64,000 nucleotides of DNA, taken from positions 1 to 64,000 of the forward strand of contig NZ_QRGD01000006.1 in assembly GCF_003449015.1 (NCBI RefSeq), in the 5' to 3' direction. The stretch's first letter is position 1. Each line of letters starts with the position of its first letter. The DNA is from Aureibaculum luteum (lineage in GTDB: Bacteria > Bacteroidota > Bacteroidia > Flavobacteriales > Flavobacteriaceae). The notes below the pieces were generated by a model. It saw only the letters and a program-made list of their open reading frames with translations. It did not search any database and had not been told where the DNA came from. This document shows positions 7,558 to 15,824 of this stretch, piece by piece. Made by a program: the position numbers and the translations under genes.

Positions 7558-8649
7558 ATGAAAAATATAACATTATTTACAATTTTCATCTTATGTATAA
7601 GTCCGCTTTGCCATGGACAACATACATATATGTATACTCAACCCAAAAGTCTTGATGATGGATGGAAAACAGCGAATCTGCTTTCACAACAGGTGGACAC
7701 CACATTAGTTTATAAGATGTTTAACCAAATAAAAACGAGGCAAAACGAAATTCACAGTGTGCTATTGGTGAAAAACAACCAACTAATTATTGAAGAATAC
7801 TTTAAAGGAAACTCTGTAAACAAACCTCACGATCTTCGTTCCGTAACAAAAAGCATTCGATCATTATTAACGGGTATTGCGATTGATAATGGATTTATCG
7901 AAAGTATTGACGACCCAATATCAAAGTATCTCCAAGTAGTGCCAAATAAAAATAGTGACCAACGAAAAGATAGCATTACAATCCGACATTTGCTAACAAT
8001 GTCAACAGGGCTCGATTGCAATGATTGGGATAAGAAATCAAAAGGACAAGAAGATAAAGTTCATAAAAAAAAGGATTGGATTCAATACACACTTAACCTT
8101 CCCATGTTGAATAAGCCAGGAACCGTTTCAAATTATTGTTCTATGGGCACGATATTATTAGCAGAAATAGTGAGTAAGGCTTCAGGGATGACAATTGATA
8201 AGTTTGCTGAGCAGTATTTATTCACCCCTCTAGGTATTACCAATGTACGTTGGGGCCATACTTCCAATAAAGAGATTATTCCTTCAGGTCAGAGATTATA
8301 TATGACTTCACGTGATTTGGCAAAAATTGGACAATTGTTACTTAATAAGGGTAAGTGGAACGAAAAACAATTGGTATCGAAAAAATGGATAGAAGAATCA
8401 ACCCTTCCAAAAACTAAAATTACAGCAATTGATTATGGTTATTTATGGTGGAATATTCCGTTTACCGTAAACGAGAAAGTATTTGTTTCTAAAACCGCAA
8501 CAGGTAATGGAGGGCAATATATTATCGTGCTACCCGAATTAGATATGGTTGCTATTTTTACAGGTGGTGCCTATAATTCAGATGAACAGATGTTACCATT
8601 TGCTGTAGTTAATGATATTTTTATCCCTACATTTATAAATCAAAAATAG
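7558..8649 (+). CDS. Secreted serine hydrolase, beta-lactamase/class C family
   Basis: A 363-residue exported enzyme of the serine beta-lactamase-like family (Pfam Beta-lactamase). I chose the ATG at 7558 over the TTG at 7543 because it leads directly into a signal peptide ending PLCHGQ. The nucleophile motif is Ser95-Val-Thr-Lys98 (SVTKSIRSLLTGIA). The second-motif Tyr is probably Tyr193 in NYCSMG. The third motif is replaced by GNGGQ near 316-320, as in many esterase-like members. Relatives act as D-Ala-D-Ala carboxypeptidases, esterases or amidases, and the substrate cannot be told here. It is monocistronic. Confidence 0.88.
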   Translation: MKNITLFTIFILCISPLCHGQHTYMYTQPKSLDDGWKTANLLSQQVDTTLVYKMFNQIKTRQNEIHSVLLVKNNQLIIEEYFKGNSVNKPHDLRSVTKSIRSLLTGIAIDNGFIESIDDPISKYLQVVPNKNSDQRKDSITIRHLLTMSTGLDCNDWDKKSKGQEDKVHKKKDWIQYTLNLPMLNKPGTVSNYCSMGTILLAEIVSKASGMTIDKFAEQYLFTPLGITNVRWGHTSNKEIIPSGQRLYMTSRDLAKIGQLLLNKGKWNEKQLVSKKWIEESTLPKTKITAIDYGYLWWNIPFTVNEKVFVSKTATGNGGQYIIVLPELDMVAIFTGGAYNSDEQMLPFAVVNDIFIPTFINQK

Positions 8650-8724
8650 CAATGGATACTCATAAATAGTGGTCATTTAGCGGATAGTGTTGGATCGGAG
8701 GTAGTGATTTTAAAACATTTTGCT

Positions 8725-8738
8725 ATGTTATATAACAT
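8725..8738. promoter_or_regulatory. 14-bp perfect palindrome, possible operator
   Basis: ATGTTATATAACAT is a perfect palindrome about 100 bases before the alpha/beta hydrolase gene, in an otherwise featureless 188-base gap. It could be a repressor site, but AT-rich palindromes also arise by chance. Confidence 0.2.
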
Positions 8739-8837
8739 GTATACCCTTCTCAATAGGTAAAATGCATACAAATAACATTATAATTGTGTACTATTACCCA
8801 AAATTACAGTTAGATTTTTATAAGTAAAATCCATTTT

Positions 8838-9776
8838 ATGAGACTATTTTTCGTACTTATTTTTTTTCTTTTGTTTATGAGTTGTACTGATAAATACGAT
8901 ACCTATAAAAAAACACCAGACTATATTACAAAAGCATCTGCTTCAAATTCAGCTTATTTTGAAGCCTATGACGAAACTTTAAAATTATGGAATGTCTCTT
9001 TTGAAGAATTATATATTGCTACAACAAATGGTATTGCACATGTTATTGTAAGTGGCCCTAAAGATGGAGAACCGGTTGTATTACTTCACGGAATGAATGC
9101 TAGTTCCACGATGTGGTATCCAAATATTGAAGCACTTAGCAAAAACCATCGTGTGTTTGCCATTGACTTTATTTTAGAACTAGGAAAATCTCATTTGTAT
9201 AATGATATTGAAAGTGTAGAACAAGTTACTGATTGGTATAAAGAAGTTTTATTTGTTTTAGAGTTAGAAAGCTTTCATGTAATTGGTGCTTCTCGAGGTG
9301 GCTGGTTGGCCGTTAACCTTGCCTTAAACAATCAGAAAAACATAAAAAGCTTAATCTTATTAAGTCCCGCTCAGACGTTTACATGGATTAAACCAAGTGC
9401 CGATTTATTTAAAAATATTGTTACGTTACTTTCTTCAAAGGAAAAACAAATTGCACAGAGCCTAGAAAGCATGTCTAGCAATGTTGCAAATATTAATGAA
9501 GCCTACTTAAAGCAATATAAGTTAGCTACAGAAAAAGATTCTAAAAACAAATTTATAACGAGCATGAAACCTTTTTCTAATGACGAATTAAAATCATTGC
9601 AAATGCCTGTTTTAGTTTTAATTGGTGATGACGATATGATTAATGAAAAAAGAACAGTTGCCATTGCAAATATGCTACCCAAAGGGAAAGGTGAAGTGAT
9701 ACAAAATGCAGGGCATTTTTTATCTATTGATCAAGCAGCAATAGTGAATGAAAAAATGCTAGCCTTTTTAAAATAA
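8838..9776 (+). CDS. Alpha/beta hydrolase lipoprotein
   Basis: A 312-residue alpha/beta hydrolase carried on a lipoprotein signal (MRLFFVLIFFLLFMSC, Cys16), so probably anchored in the outer or inner membrane. The catalytic triad is visible: the nucleophile elbow GASRGG (Ser152), an acid in IGDDDMIN (Asp264-266) and His293 in NAGHFLS. The oxyanion strand is VVLLHGMNASSTMWYPN near residues 74-90. The layout is that of esterases, haloperoxidases and MhpC-like C-C hydrolases. The substrate is unknown. The gene stands alone, with a 14-bp palindrome in its upstream gap. Confidence 0.87.
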   Translation: MRLFFVLIFFLLFMSCTDKYDTYKKTPDYITKASASNSAYFEAYDETLKLWNVSFEELYIATTNGIAHVIVSGPKDGEPVVLLHGMNASSTMWYPNIEALSKNHRVFAIDFILELGKSHLYNDIESVEQVTDWYKEVLFVLELESFHVIGASRGGWLAVNLALNNQKNIKSLILLSPAQTFTWIKPSADLFKNIVTLLSSKEKQIAQSLESMSSNVANINEAYLKQYKLATEKDSKNKFITSMKPFSNDELKSLQMPVLVLIGDDDMINEKRTVAIANMLPKGKGEVIQNAGHFLSIDQAAIVNEKMLAFLK

Positions 9777-9972
9777 TACTATCTTTTTAGGCGTAACAGA
9801 TAAAAACACAACTATAAACGCATCGCCCACATCCTAGTCAGCACGTCTCTCAACATTCAGAAATACGCATCCCAACCAACTGATGCATATCATTGCAGAC
9901 AACAGTAAGTCTCAATACATTTAAAGGGTTAATCAGAAGGGTGCACATTCCTTTCTTCCTAAATATATCGCC

Positions 9973-10464
9973 ATGAAAACGTTCACCTATCTCTTTTTAA
10001 TCGCGTTAATCTCCCTTAATTTTTCTTGTAGTTCAGATGATGACGATACCATAGACAAGCAACTTACCAAAGATGGACCGTTCCAGATCAGCGAACTCAC
10101 AGGAAACTGGGATGCTACCAAAGCCCAATTTAGTGTAGGCACCGTTTCCGTAGACGTCGTTGAAAAAGGCGGAACCGTCAGTATGTCTGTGCAATCAGAT
10201 GGTCGCTTTACCATGACAATAGATCCTATAGATCGGAATGCTTATACCATAACTGGTGAAATGTTTTGGGAGGAGTGGCAAAAAACATACTATTTTGCCA
10301 TTGTCTGGGATTCTGATTCTGATGATTGGGATACCTACGGTCACACTTTTGACGGCACCACTCTATCCTTAAATGGGGGAACTGATAGTGGGGAATATGA
10401 CTTTAACAATGACGGCGATATGACATCGTGTACGGTTCATTTTATCTTTGACCTTTCTAATTAA
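9973..10464 (+). CDS. Lipocalin-like lipoprotein
   Basis: A 163-residue protein with a lipoprotein signal (MKTFTYLFLIALISLNFSC, Cys19) followed by SSDDDDT, the acidic tether typical of Bacteroidota lipoproteins. From residue 40, ISELTGNWDATKAQFSV and later alternating strands resemble lipocalin-like domains. The C-terminal part is rich in Gly, Asp and Asn (GGTDSGEYDFNNDGDMTSC). The function is unknown. Base composition is less AT-biased than in the genes before 9 kb. Confidence 0.7.
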   Translation: MKTFTYLFLIALISLNFSCSSDDDDTIDKQLTKDGPFQISELTGNWDATKAQFSVGTVSVDVVEKGGTVSMSVQSDGRFTMTIDPIDRNAYTITGEMFWEEWQKTYYFAIVWDSDSDDWDTYGHTFDGTTLSLNGGTDSGEYDFNNDGDMTSCTVHFIFDLSN

Positions 10465-10546
10465 TTATTATATTTATTGAATTATACGCTTAAGAAGTAC
10501 TGAAAAAAACAAGTTTTTATGATAAGCAGTAGTTGTTGTTGGTATT

Positions 10547-10577
10547 TTGGTTAACCATTGTTTTAAAACTATATTTG
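10547..10577 (+). promoter_or_regulatory. Bacteroidota-type promoter, TTG-N20-TATATTTG
   Basis: TTG at 10547-10549 and TATATTTG at 10570-10577, separated by 20 bases, match the known -33/-7 pattern of Flavobacteriia (TTG...TAnnTTTG). It lies 26 bases before the start of the membrane protein gene at 10604. Confidence 0.55.
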
Positions 10578-10603
10578 CCGCTTACTTTTTTCAGTAAGAA
10601 TAA

Positions 10604-11266
10604 ATGAACAAATTCGACACCAAATACCTCCCCTATTTTCCAATCTTCGGTTTGGGGCTCTACCTCATCGTATTTTACTTTGCTGCGTCTGCCTATCCTG
10701 GAGGATCTTATAATTACCCAAATGCCAATAATGGGTATAGTTTTGCTAACAACTTCTTGTGCGATGCCATGAACCCTATCACAGAAAGCGGTGCTATAAA
10801 CAATGCTCGTCCCATTGCAGTCATTTCACATTTGATTCTCAGTTTAACCATGATTTCTTTTTTCTATATTTTACCGAAGGTATTCAATGAAAAAAATCGG
10901 AATACACAAATGATTACCTATTTCGGAATAGCATCAATGACGGCACTTCTTTTTATGTTTACACCCTATCATGATTTAATGGTAACTTTTACTGGAGTAT
11001 TAGGTACAATGGCAATGATTCCATTATTTATAGAGTTGCGACGTTTCAAAAATAAAGGCTTAAAACGACTGATGTACTTTTGCTTTACATTGAGCATTAT
11101 CGTATTTTTAAGCTTTCAGACTAAAATTGGGTTTTATTACCTACCTTTTTTACAGAAAATTACTTTTGCAATAGATACTTGGTGGGTGGTTTCATCTTGT
11201 CTTTTTGTGATTAATAAAAATAGAGCCGCATTAAAACTCGTTCCTCAAAAAGTAAACAACAGATAA
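10604..11266 (+). CDS. Multi-pass membrane protein, DUF998-like
   Basis: A 220-residue integral membrane protein with about six hydrophobic helices (near 12-28, 67-88, 101-118, 123-140, 150-167, 188-203). A long loop after helix one contains YPGGSYNYPNANNGYSFANNFLCD. The helix pattern and this loop resemble DUF998-type membrane proteins, whose function is unknown, but the match is loose. A good promoter lies directly upstream. Confidence 0.7.
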   Translation: MNKFDTKYLPYFPIFGLGLYLIVFYFAASAYPGGSYNYPNANNGYSFANNFLCDAMNPITESGAINNARPIAVISHLILSLTMISFFYILPKVFNEKNRNTQMITYFGIASMTALLFMFTPYHDLMVTFTGVLGTMAMIPLFIELRRFKNKGLKRLMYFCFTLSIIVFLSFQTKIGFYYLPFLQKITFAIDTWWVVSSCLFVINKNRAALKLVPQKVNNR

Positions 11267-11323
11267 AAAATAGACAAGCGTTGACTTTACCCTGAAACAA
11301 GTTTTGACAAAAAATTAATAGTT

Positions 11324-11794
11324 ATGAAAAAGCACAATTACAAAGTAAACGTAACATGGACAGGTAATGAAGGTGAAGGCACCTTAAATTACAAAGCTTT
11401 TAACCGTAACCATACCATTTCGGCTGAAGGAAAATACGCCAACATCAAAGGTTCCTCTGACCCTTCTTTTTTAGGAGATGCCACGCGTTATAATCCTGAA
11501 GACCTCTTTTTATCTTCCTTGTCTGCTTGTCATATGCTTTGGTATTTGCATTTATGCTCTGTACATCACATAGTAGTTACAAAATATGAAGATAATGCTA
11601 CGGGAATAATGGAAGAAACAAAAAACGGAAGTGGACGATTTACGGAGGTTACCCTCAACCCTTCTGTAACCATAACAGATGCGAGTCAAATTGCAAAAGC
11701 CAATGCCTTACACAAAGAAGCCAACACCATGTGTTTTATAGCCAACTCTTGTAATTTCAAAATTAAACACAACCCGAATACGATGGCGGAGTAA
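11324..11794 (+). CDS. OsmC family protein
   Basis: A 156-residue OsmC/Ohr-like protein. The redox-active pair of the family is present: Cys69 in SLSACHMLWYL and Cys137 in EANTMCFIANS, with an extra Cys143. Family members reduce organic hydroperoxides with thiols, though several of this subtype (with the SACHM motif and N-terminal WTGNEGEGT) have unproven activity. Length and layout match the family from end to end. A bidirectional terminator hairpin follows. Confidence 0.88.
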   Translation: MKKHNYKVNVTWTGNEGEGTLNYKAFNRNHTISAEGKYANIKGSSDPSFLGDATRYNPEDLFLSSLSACHMLWYLHLCSVHHIVVTKYEDNATGIMEETKNGSGRFTEVTLNPSVTITDASQIAKANALHKEANTMCFIANSCNFKIKHNPNTMAE

Positions 11795-11831
11795 AAACGA
11801 TTTACACCAATTCGGTCCGTAAATCGCTTTT
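11794..11831. terminator. Bidirectional terminator between convergent genes
   Basis: CGATTTAC (11798-11805) pairs with GTAAATCG (11819-11826). The stem is preceded by A-rich and followed by T-rich sequence. It sits between the plus-strand OsmC gene and the minus-strand methyltransferase gene. Confidence 0.65.
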
Positions 11832-11873
11832 CCCTATATCCTTTTGTTCTGTTTTCTCTAAAACCTCAACAAT

Positions 11874-12941
11874 TTATTTTTTTGCCAACTCCCACAGCTC
11901 AACTTCTTCAGTAGAACGCCAATATTGGTCTCGTTTTGTTTTATCAGAAGACAATTTTACATTTTTCTTAAGACAGTTCACCAATTTAAATCGCCCCCCT
12001 TTATCAAGTTCCTTTTGTATGGGATGGTCTTTAGTAACCTCTGTTATTTGAGCTAAATTAGAGAATAAGATCACAATCTTTCCTTCAGGTAACAACATTT
12101 TTTCAGCAGCTTTAAAAAATTCAGGGAAAAGTTTTTTATCGTAATACATAGCTTCGTCCTGGTTTTCTAACACTTCAGATACGGGTAACCATGGTGGATT
12201 AAAAACAATCAATTCGGTTTGTTTTTCCCATTTCCCAAAAAGATGTCCAAGGTTTAATTCTACCTTTCTAGACAACTTGGTGTCTTTCATAAATTCGGTG
12301 AGTCCCACAATTGCATTCGGATTGGTATCTGTACCAAAAACTTTTTGAAAACCATGCTTTACCATTTGAAAAGCCAGTACTCCACTGCCAATTCCAATAT
12401 CTATTGCTGTTTTCTTAACTCCTTTATAACGTTTTAACCAATTGTCAAAAAGTATTAAATGATCAAAACGTGTTGGATAATACGTACCATAATAAGGATG
12501 AATCTTATTCCGCAATACAGGAATTGAAATCCCATTTTGGTAGGACTGCCAAGAGCTATTTAGGCCTTGAACCTGAGGAAAAGTTAATATAAAGTCGCTC
12601 GTTTCCGGATACAACTCTGCCAACCAACCAATAGACGGTGCTTTTTTTACATTCAATTTATGAGCAACAATTTCTATGAGCATCAGGTTGGACATTTTAC
12701 GATAAGCCGCCCGAAACTCACGTTGCTCTTTAAACGTTTTGTTAGGCATCCTTCTTTTTAAATACAACTGTATCTCCTTCAAAAGAACCATTCCGTTACT
12801 ATAAAACGCTGTAATTAATACAGGCTTACCTGCTTCAAGTGCTCTCACAGTACTTTTAATATCTGAATTGCGATTAAACGCCTCTAATTGTTTTCCAGAT
12901 ACCATCGGTTCTGGTTTATGTAAAGCTATATCTGTATTCAT
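11874..12941 (-). CDS. Class I SAM-dependent methyltransferase with NPPW motif
   Basis: A 355-residue protein with a Rossmann methyltransferase domain in its second half: motif I AIDIGIGSGVLAF (179-191), the acidic motif II end GTDTNPNA (203-210) and motif IV VFNPPW (246-251). An (N/D)PP(Y/W) motif IV is used by enzymes methylating the planar nitrogen of bases, or glutamine as in PrmC. The N-terminal 170 residues are helical and may position the substrate (HPYYGTYYPTRFDHL). The target is unknown. A hairpin lies between it and the upstream minus-strand gene, so it may have its own transcript. Confidence 0.8.
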   Translation of the reverse strand: MNTDIALHKPEPMVSGKQLEAFNRNSDIKSTVRALEAGKPVLITAFYSNGMVLLKEIQLYLKRRMPNKTFKEQREFRAAYRKMSNLMLIEIVAHKLNVKKAPSIGWLAELYPETSDFILTFPQVQGLNSSWQSYQNGISIPVLRNKIHPYYGTYYPTRFDHLILFDNWLKRYKGVKKTAIDIGIGSGVLAFQMVKHGFQKVFGTDTNPNAIVGLTEFMKDTKLSRKVELNLGHLFGKWEKQTELIVFNPPWLPVSEVLENQDEAMYYDKKLFPEFFKAAEKMLLPEGKIVILFSNLAQITEVTKDHPIQKELDKGGRFKLVNCLKKNVKLSSDKTKRDQYWRSTEEVELWELAKK

Positions 12942-12965
12942 AAATTGGTTTTGTATTCGTGTTAT

Positions 12966-12991
12966 GGAGTCGTGTTTTATTTACGAACTCC
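12966..12991. terminator. Hairpin between the minus-strand dehydrogenase and methyltransferase genes
   Basis: GGAGTCGT and ACGAACTCC pair with a single bulged A around a T-rich loop. It could be a weak terminator or attenuator for the dehydrogenase transcript. The T-tract after the stem is short. Confidence 0.35.
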
Positions 12992-13050
12992 TTCAATTAA
13001 TAGGGCTTATAAAAAATAAAATGCAATGCAACTCTTTAGTTTTCGCTTTG

Positions 13051-14205
13051 CTATACAATGCTCAGTTGTATTCGGTGCGGATATTCTTTTTGCCGATTCT
13101 GAAATCTAAGGATGGTATCTTTTACAATAACTCCTTGATCAATATTTATGGCATTTTTAATGGTCATATTTTCATTCCAACTGTCACGACCAGATATTAC
13201 CATAGGTACGTACACCATTAATGCAGCAGAAATAGATCTGGAGGCACTTTCCCAATAATAACTTGGGGTATGGTCTACAGCGTAATAATCAATATTATCA
13301 ATTTCAATCATTGGGTTTTTAAAAGTAGTTGGTTTGGCAAAATAAAAACCCATCCCTTCATCACAACTTACATCGATAATAAGTGTACCCGGTTTCAAGC
13401 TAGATTTTTCATCGACTTTTATATAATCAATCGGATTATCCGTATCTTGATAAGTTCCATTAATTATAATTTCAGATTCATTAATTAGGTCTAATAACGA
13501 GCGTTCTGCACCATCATGTTCCACCACAATTAATCTTGGCTCGTTTTCGTTACCTTTTTTAATACGGACATAATGTACATTTAAAACTTCTTCTCTTACT
13601 TCAAACTCAGGTCTTTGAATACAGATGGTAATATCTCTAAACCCATGTGCTTTTAAAGCGTAAATAGCACCTCTACTTACCGCACCAAAACTGAAAATAA
13701 TTACTTTTCGTTGGTTGCCATAATGACCATCTATTCCCTTCAACTGCAGTGCGTGGATAACGGCACTATAGCCGGCCATTTCATTATTTTTATAAAATGT
13801 ATGTCTCCCCATTTGTCCATTAGGACCCCACACATACATATCTTCAAAAGCAATCAATGTTAATTTTTTATCGATGGCTATTTGTGTAATATCCTTTTGT
13901 TGTGCACAATGCGGATAGCCCCAAATAATACCGCCCTCTACTAATTCTTCTAAATCAGATAAAATAGGTTTGGCAATAATGGCTGCACCAATATCTGAGA
14001 GTATTTCGCTTCTAGAGGCTATACCTCCTGTTAAATCGCTAATTTCTTTATCCGTAAAATTGAAGGGCTTGCCATAACCTTTTTCAAAGATGAGTTGTTT
14101 ACGAATCTGCTCAGGTAGTCTTTTAAGATGTTCTGGATGAATAGGCACACGCCTTTCATCTTCTTTTTTTGAGGTACCAATTACCCCCATTTTTAATAGA
14201 GCCAT
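13051..14205 (-). CDS. Alanine dehydrogenase/N5-(carboxyethyl)ornithine synthase-like oxidoreductase
   Basis: An NAD(P)-linked dehydrogenase of the alanine dehydrogenase/PNT superfamily. I start at MALLKMGVIG (14205); an ATG further out would only add a non-conserved extension. The N-terminal domain opens GVIGTSKKEDERRVPIHPEHL, the typical substrate-binding start. The Rossmann region holds KVIIFSFGAVSRGAIYALKAHGF. The ending AVDHTPSYYWESASRSIS resembles N5-(carboxyethyl)ornithine synthases and saccharopine-type enzymes more than alanine dehydrogenase. Such enzymes reductively join or split an amino acid and a 2-oxo acid. The exact substrate cannot be read from sequence. Confidence 0.75.
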   Translation of the reverse strand: MALLKMGVIGTSKKEDERRVPIHPEHLKRLPEQIRKQLIFEKGYGKPFNFTDKEISDLTGGIASRSEILSDIGAAIIAKPILSDLEELVEGGIIWGYPHCAQQKDITQIAIDKKLTLIAFEDMYVWGPNGQMGRHTFYKNNEMAGYSAVIHALQLKGIDGHYGNQRKVIIFSFGAVSRGAIYALKAHGFRDITICIQRPEFEVREEVLNVHYVRIKKGNENEPRLIVVEHDGAERSLLDLINESEIIINGTYQDTDNPIDYIKVDEKSSLKPGTLIIDVSCDEGMGFYFAKPTTFKNPMIEIDNIDYYAVDHTPSYYWESASRSISAALMVYVPMVISGRDSWNENMTIKNAINIDQGVIVKDTILRFQNRQKEYPHRIQLSIV

Positions 14206-14510
14206 GTTTTTATTGAATAGAAACGGATTGCAGAGTAATGAGATGAGCAAGGCGTCAGATTAAAATCACTATTAGATAGTTATTTACTAGCAATCAGGCA
14301 TTAAGTTGGCCACCAGAGTTCCGTTAATCAAAGAAGAGCTTAAGAAATAAAGCCTTATAAGTTCGCCGAAGTTGTGCGAATGAGAATTAATATTAACAGA
14401 AAAATAATATAATGCAAAGATACTTTATTAAAACACATTTTCGGGATAATAGTAAAGTATTGTCTATCAGCGTAGAAAGACAGCCGTTTTTTGATCCAAA
14501 AGGGCATGGT

Positions 14511-14552
14511 AATATTTTCTTTGGTGAGTGCTTTTTTGAATTCAATTAAAGC
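14511..14552 (-). pseudogene. Short fragment of the C45 acyltransferase 3' end
   Basis: On the minus strand this reads ALIEFKKALTKEN, nearly identical in bases and residues to the C-terminal AALIEFKKALTKEITTV of the intact gene ending at 17673. About 42 bases are recognisable. The flanks are unrelated, so this is a duplicated scrap and not a gene. Confidence 0.65.
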
Positions 14553-14703
14553 TTTTTTCGCAATACTACTTACCACCAAAAGCAGTAAAAATATTGACCA
14601 CTTCTTTTTAAAAAGAAAAGCATTTTAAATAAAACAGCATTTTGTTTCAGGACTTTTTGCCATACGGTTGTTTTATACTAAAGCTGCAATAAAGCAGCCA
14701 TTA

Positions 14704-14745
14704 AATAAAATAACTATTCAATAAAATAACTATTCAATAAAATAA
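14704..14745 (+). repeat. 16-bp tandem repeat, 2.6 copies
   Basis: AATAAAATAACTATTC occurs twice in full and once in part, ending four bases before the ATG at 14750. It replaces the normal leader of the barrel protein, and its copy number could affect spacing between promoter and start. Confidence 0.7.
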
Positions 14746-14749
14746 GAAT

Positions 14750-15346
14750 ATGGAATTGATAAGGAAAAGAATAATTATAATAGGTTTTATGGGCTTTATT
14801 TTAAGCCTAAGCGGACAAAATCAAAAACAAGGCACTTCAACTACTGGTATTAAAGGAGGTTATAACCTCGCTGCCGTTACTTATGATGGTGAAACAGAAA
14901 CAGGGCAACGCCATGGTTTTCATTTAGGTGTATATGGTAATTCCTCCATTAATAGTTTGATGGCCATTCAAGTGGAAGCCATGTACTCGCAACAAGGATA
15001 TCAATTAAAAAATGATTCAGGCACCTACACTCAAAAACTGAATTATATTAATGTACCGGTAATGTTACAACTATATCCCATTAAGCAAGTCTTTTTGGAA
15101 GGTGGTGCTCAAGTAGGTTATGCCATATCTCATAAAGAAACGTACGATAGTAGCTTTAATCTTTTTGATGCGGAATCTGATATAACACCTGATCGATTTG
15201 ATTGGGGATTTAATGTTGGTAGTGGTATCAAAATGCACTCCGGATTTAGTTTAGGGATTCGCTACCATATAGGTATGGGAGAGATTTATGATGAAGGTGA
15301 ACCTAAAAATAGAATGTGGCAATTTTCGGTGGGGATCGATTTTTAA
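14750..15346 (+). CDS. Outer-membrane beta-barrel protein (PorT/OMP_b-brl_2 type)
   Basis: A 198-residue protein with a signal peptide ending LSLSGQ. A small barrel made of alternating strands follows: TGIKGGYNLAAVTY, RHGFHLGVYGNSS, MAIQVEAMYSQQGYQL, LNYINVPVMLQLYP, VFLEGGAQVGYA, WGFNVGSGIKM, FSLGIRYHIGMG and the terminal strand MWQFSVGIDF. The aromatic last residue (Phe) is the usual BAM recognition end. Eight-stranded barrels of this type are abundant in Bacteroidota and mostly of unknown role. A tandem repeat sits at its start. Confidence 0.8.
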   Translation: MELIRKRIIIIGFMGFILSLSGQNQKQGTSTTGIKGGYNLAAVTYDGETETGQRHGFHLGVYGNSSINSLMAIQVEAMYSQQGYQLKNDSGTYTQKLNYINVPVMLQLYPIKQVFLEGGAQVGYAISHKETYDSSFNLFDAESDITPDRFDWGFNVGSGIKMHSGFSLGIRYHIGMGEIYDEGEPKNRMWQFSVGIDF

Positions 15347-15451
15347 AAATATATACGAAGTGGAGTAATTAGGGAAGGTGGTGCTTTATTTTTATAAAGT
15401 GCTTTCTTCTTTTTTATACAATGTATCGTTAAAATTTTGCAGTTTTATTAG

Positions 15452-15508
15452 GGTTCTCGATACAATTGTCTTCCCGAAACTTCGGGAGAAAATCACTCGA
15501 ACGGACGT
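15452..15508 (+). repeat. Dispersed palindromic (REP-like) element
   Basis: The boundaries are GGTTCTCGATACA and AATCACTCGAACGGACG, with the hairpin TCCCGAA-ac-TTCGGGA between them. Two further copies with the same boundaries lie near 26587-26664 (same orientation) and 26679-26731 (inverted). Only the ends are conserved; the hairpin sequence differs. Confidence 0.65.
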
Positions 15509-15542
15509 ATAGATACAAATGCTGTATAAATAAAGGGCACTA

Positions 15543-15701
15543 TTAGTTTACTTTTTTAATATACTTTTCAATCCGTTCTCTATCTGGTACCGTAGTAATT
15601 TCTTTGGTGAGTACTTTTTTGAATTCAATTAAAGCGGCAGCATTATAGCCTTTTTTGAAATAGTACTTGCCTACCAATTCATAGACTTCCCAATACTTAG
15701 G
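15543..15701 (-). pseudogene. Fragment of the C45 acyltransferase C-terminus
   Basis: Minus-strand reading gives YWEVYELVGKYYFKKGYN, then AAALIEFKKVLTKEITTVPD and RERIEKYIKKVN with a stop. It is closely similar to the last 52 residues of the intact lipoprotein gene that ends at 17673, including the TPR-like helix and the stop position. A stop codon (15702-15704) and unrelated sequence precede it. It is therefore a truncated duplicate of the 3' end, about 2.1 kb from the parent and in the same orientation. Confidence 0.85.
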
Positions 15702-15824
15702 TTAGATGTTTTTACCTCATTTATAATTGTCTTTTTCTAAAATAATTTTGAATTAAAGCCTTACCTTTTCACTCGCAAATCAAAACTGCAATTAGCAGCT
15801 TATTGTACGCTATAAAAAGAATAA

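Larger units (their letters stand above)
14206..14749. other. 544-base gap with gene fragment, hairpins and tandem repeat
   Basis: No intact gene is visible. The stretch holds a fragment of the C45 acyltransferase 3' end (14511-14552), a self-complementary TTCTTTTTAAAAAGAA-like run near 14610-14628, a small hairpin (GCTGC/GCAGC, 14683-14698) and a 16-bp tandem repeat directly before the next gene. Confidence 0.6.
15347..15824. other. 478-base gap with weak terminator, palindromic repeat and gene fragment
   Basis: After the barrel gene there is a weak hairpin (CTTTAT/ATAAAG near 15389-15404) followed by a T-rich run. Next come a dispersed palindromic repeat (15452-15508) and a minus-strand fragment of the C45 gene (15543-15701). 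From 15702 to the next ATG nothing further was recognised. Confidence 0.6.

Noticed and set aside
12868-13221. Plus-strand open frame across the methyltransferase/dehydrogenase junction
   Set aside because: It overlaps both minus-strand genes and gives a low-complexity, Cys/Phe-rich protein with no motif.
14704-14745. CRISPR-like repeat
   Set aside because: The units are directly adjacent without spacers and no cas genes are present.
14511-15701. Insertion sequence as the source of the C45 fragments
   Set aside because: No transposase, terminal inverted repeats or target duplications were found around the fragments.
15347-15824. Small RNA or riboswitch in the 478-base gap
   Set aside because: The visible hairpins are explained by the REP-like element and a weak terminator. 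No known riboswitch core was recognised.
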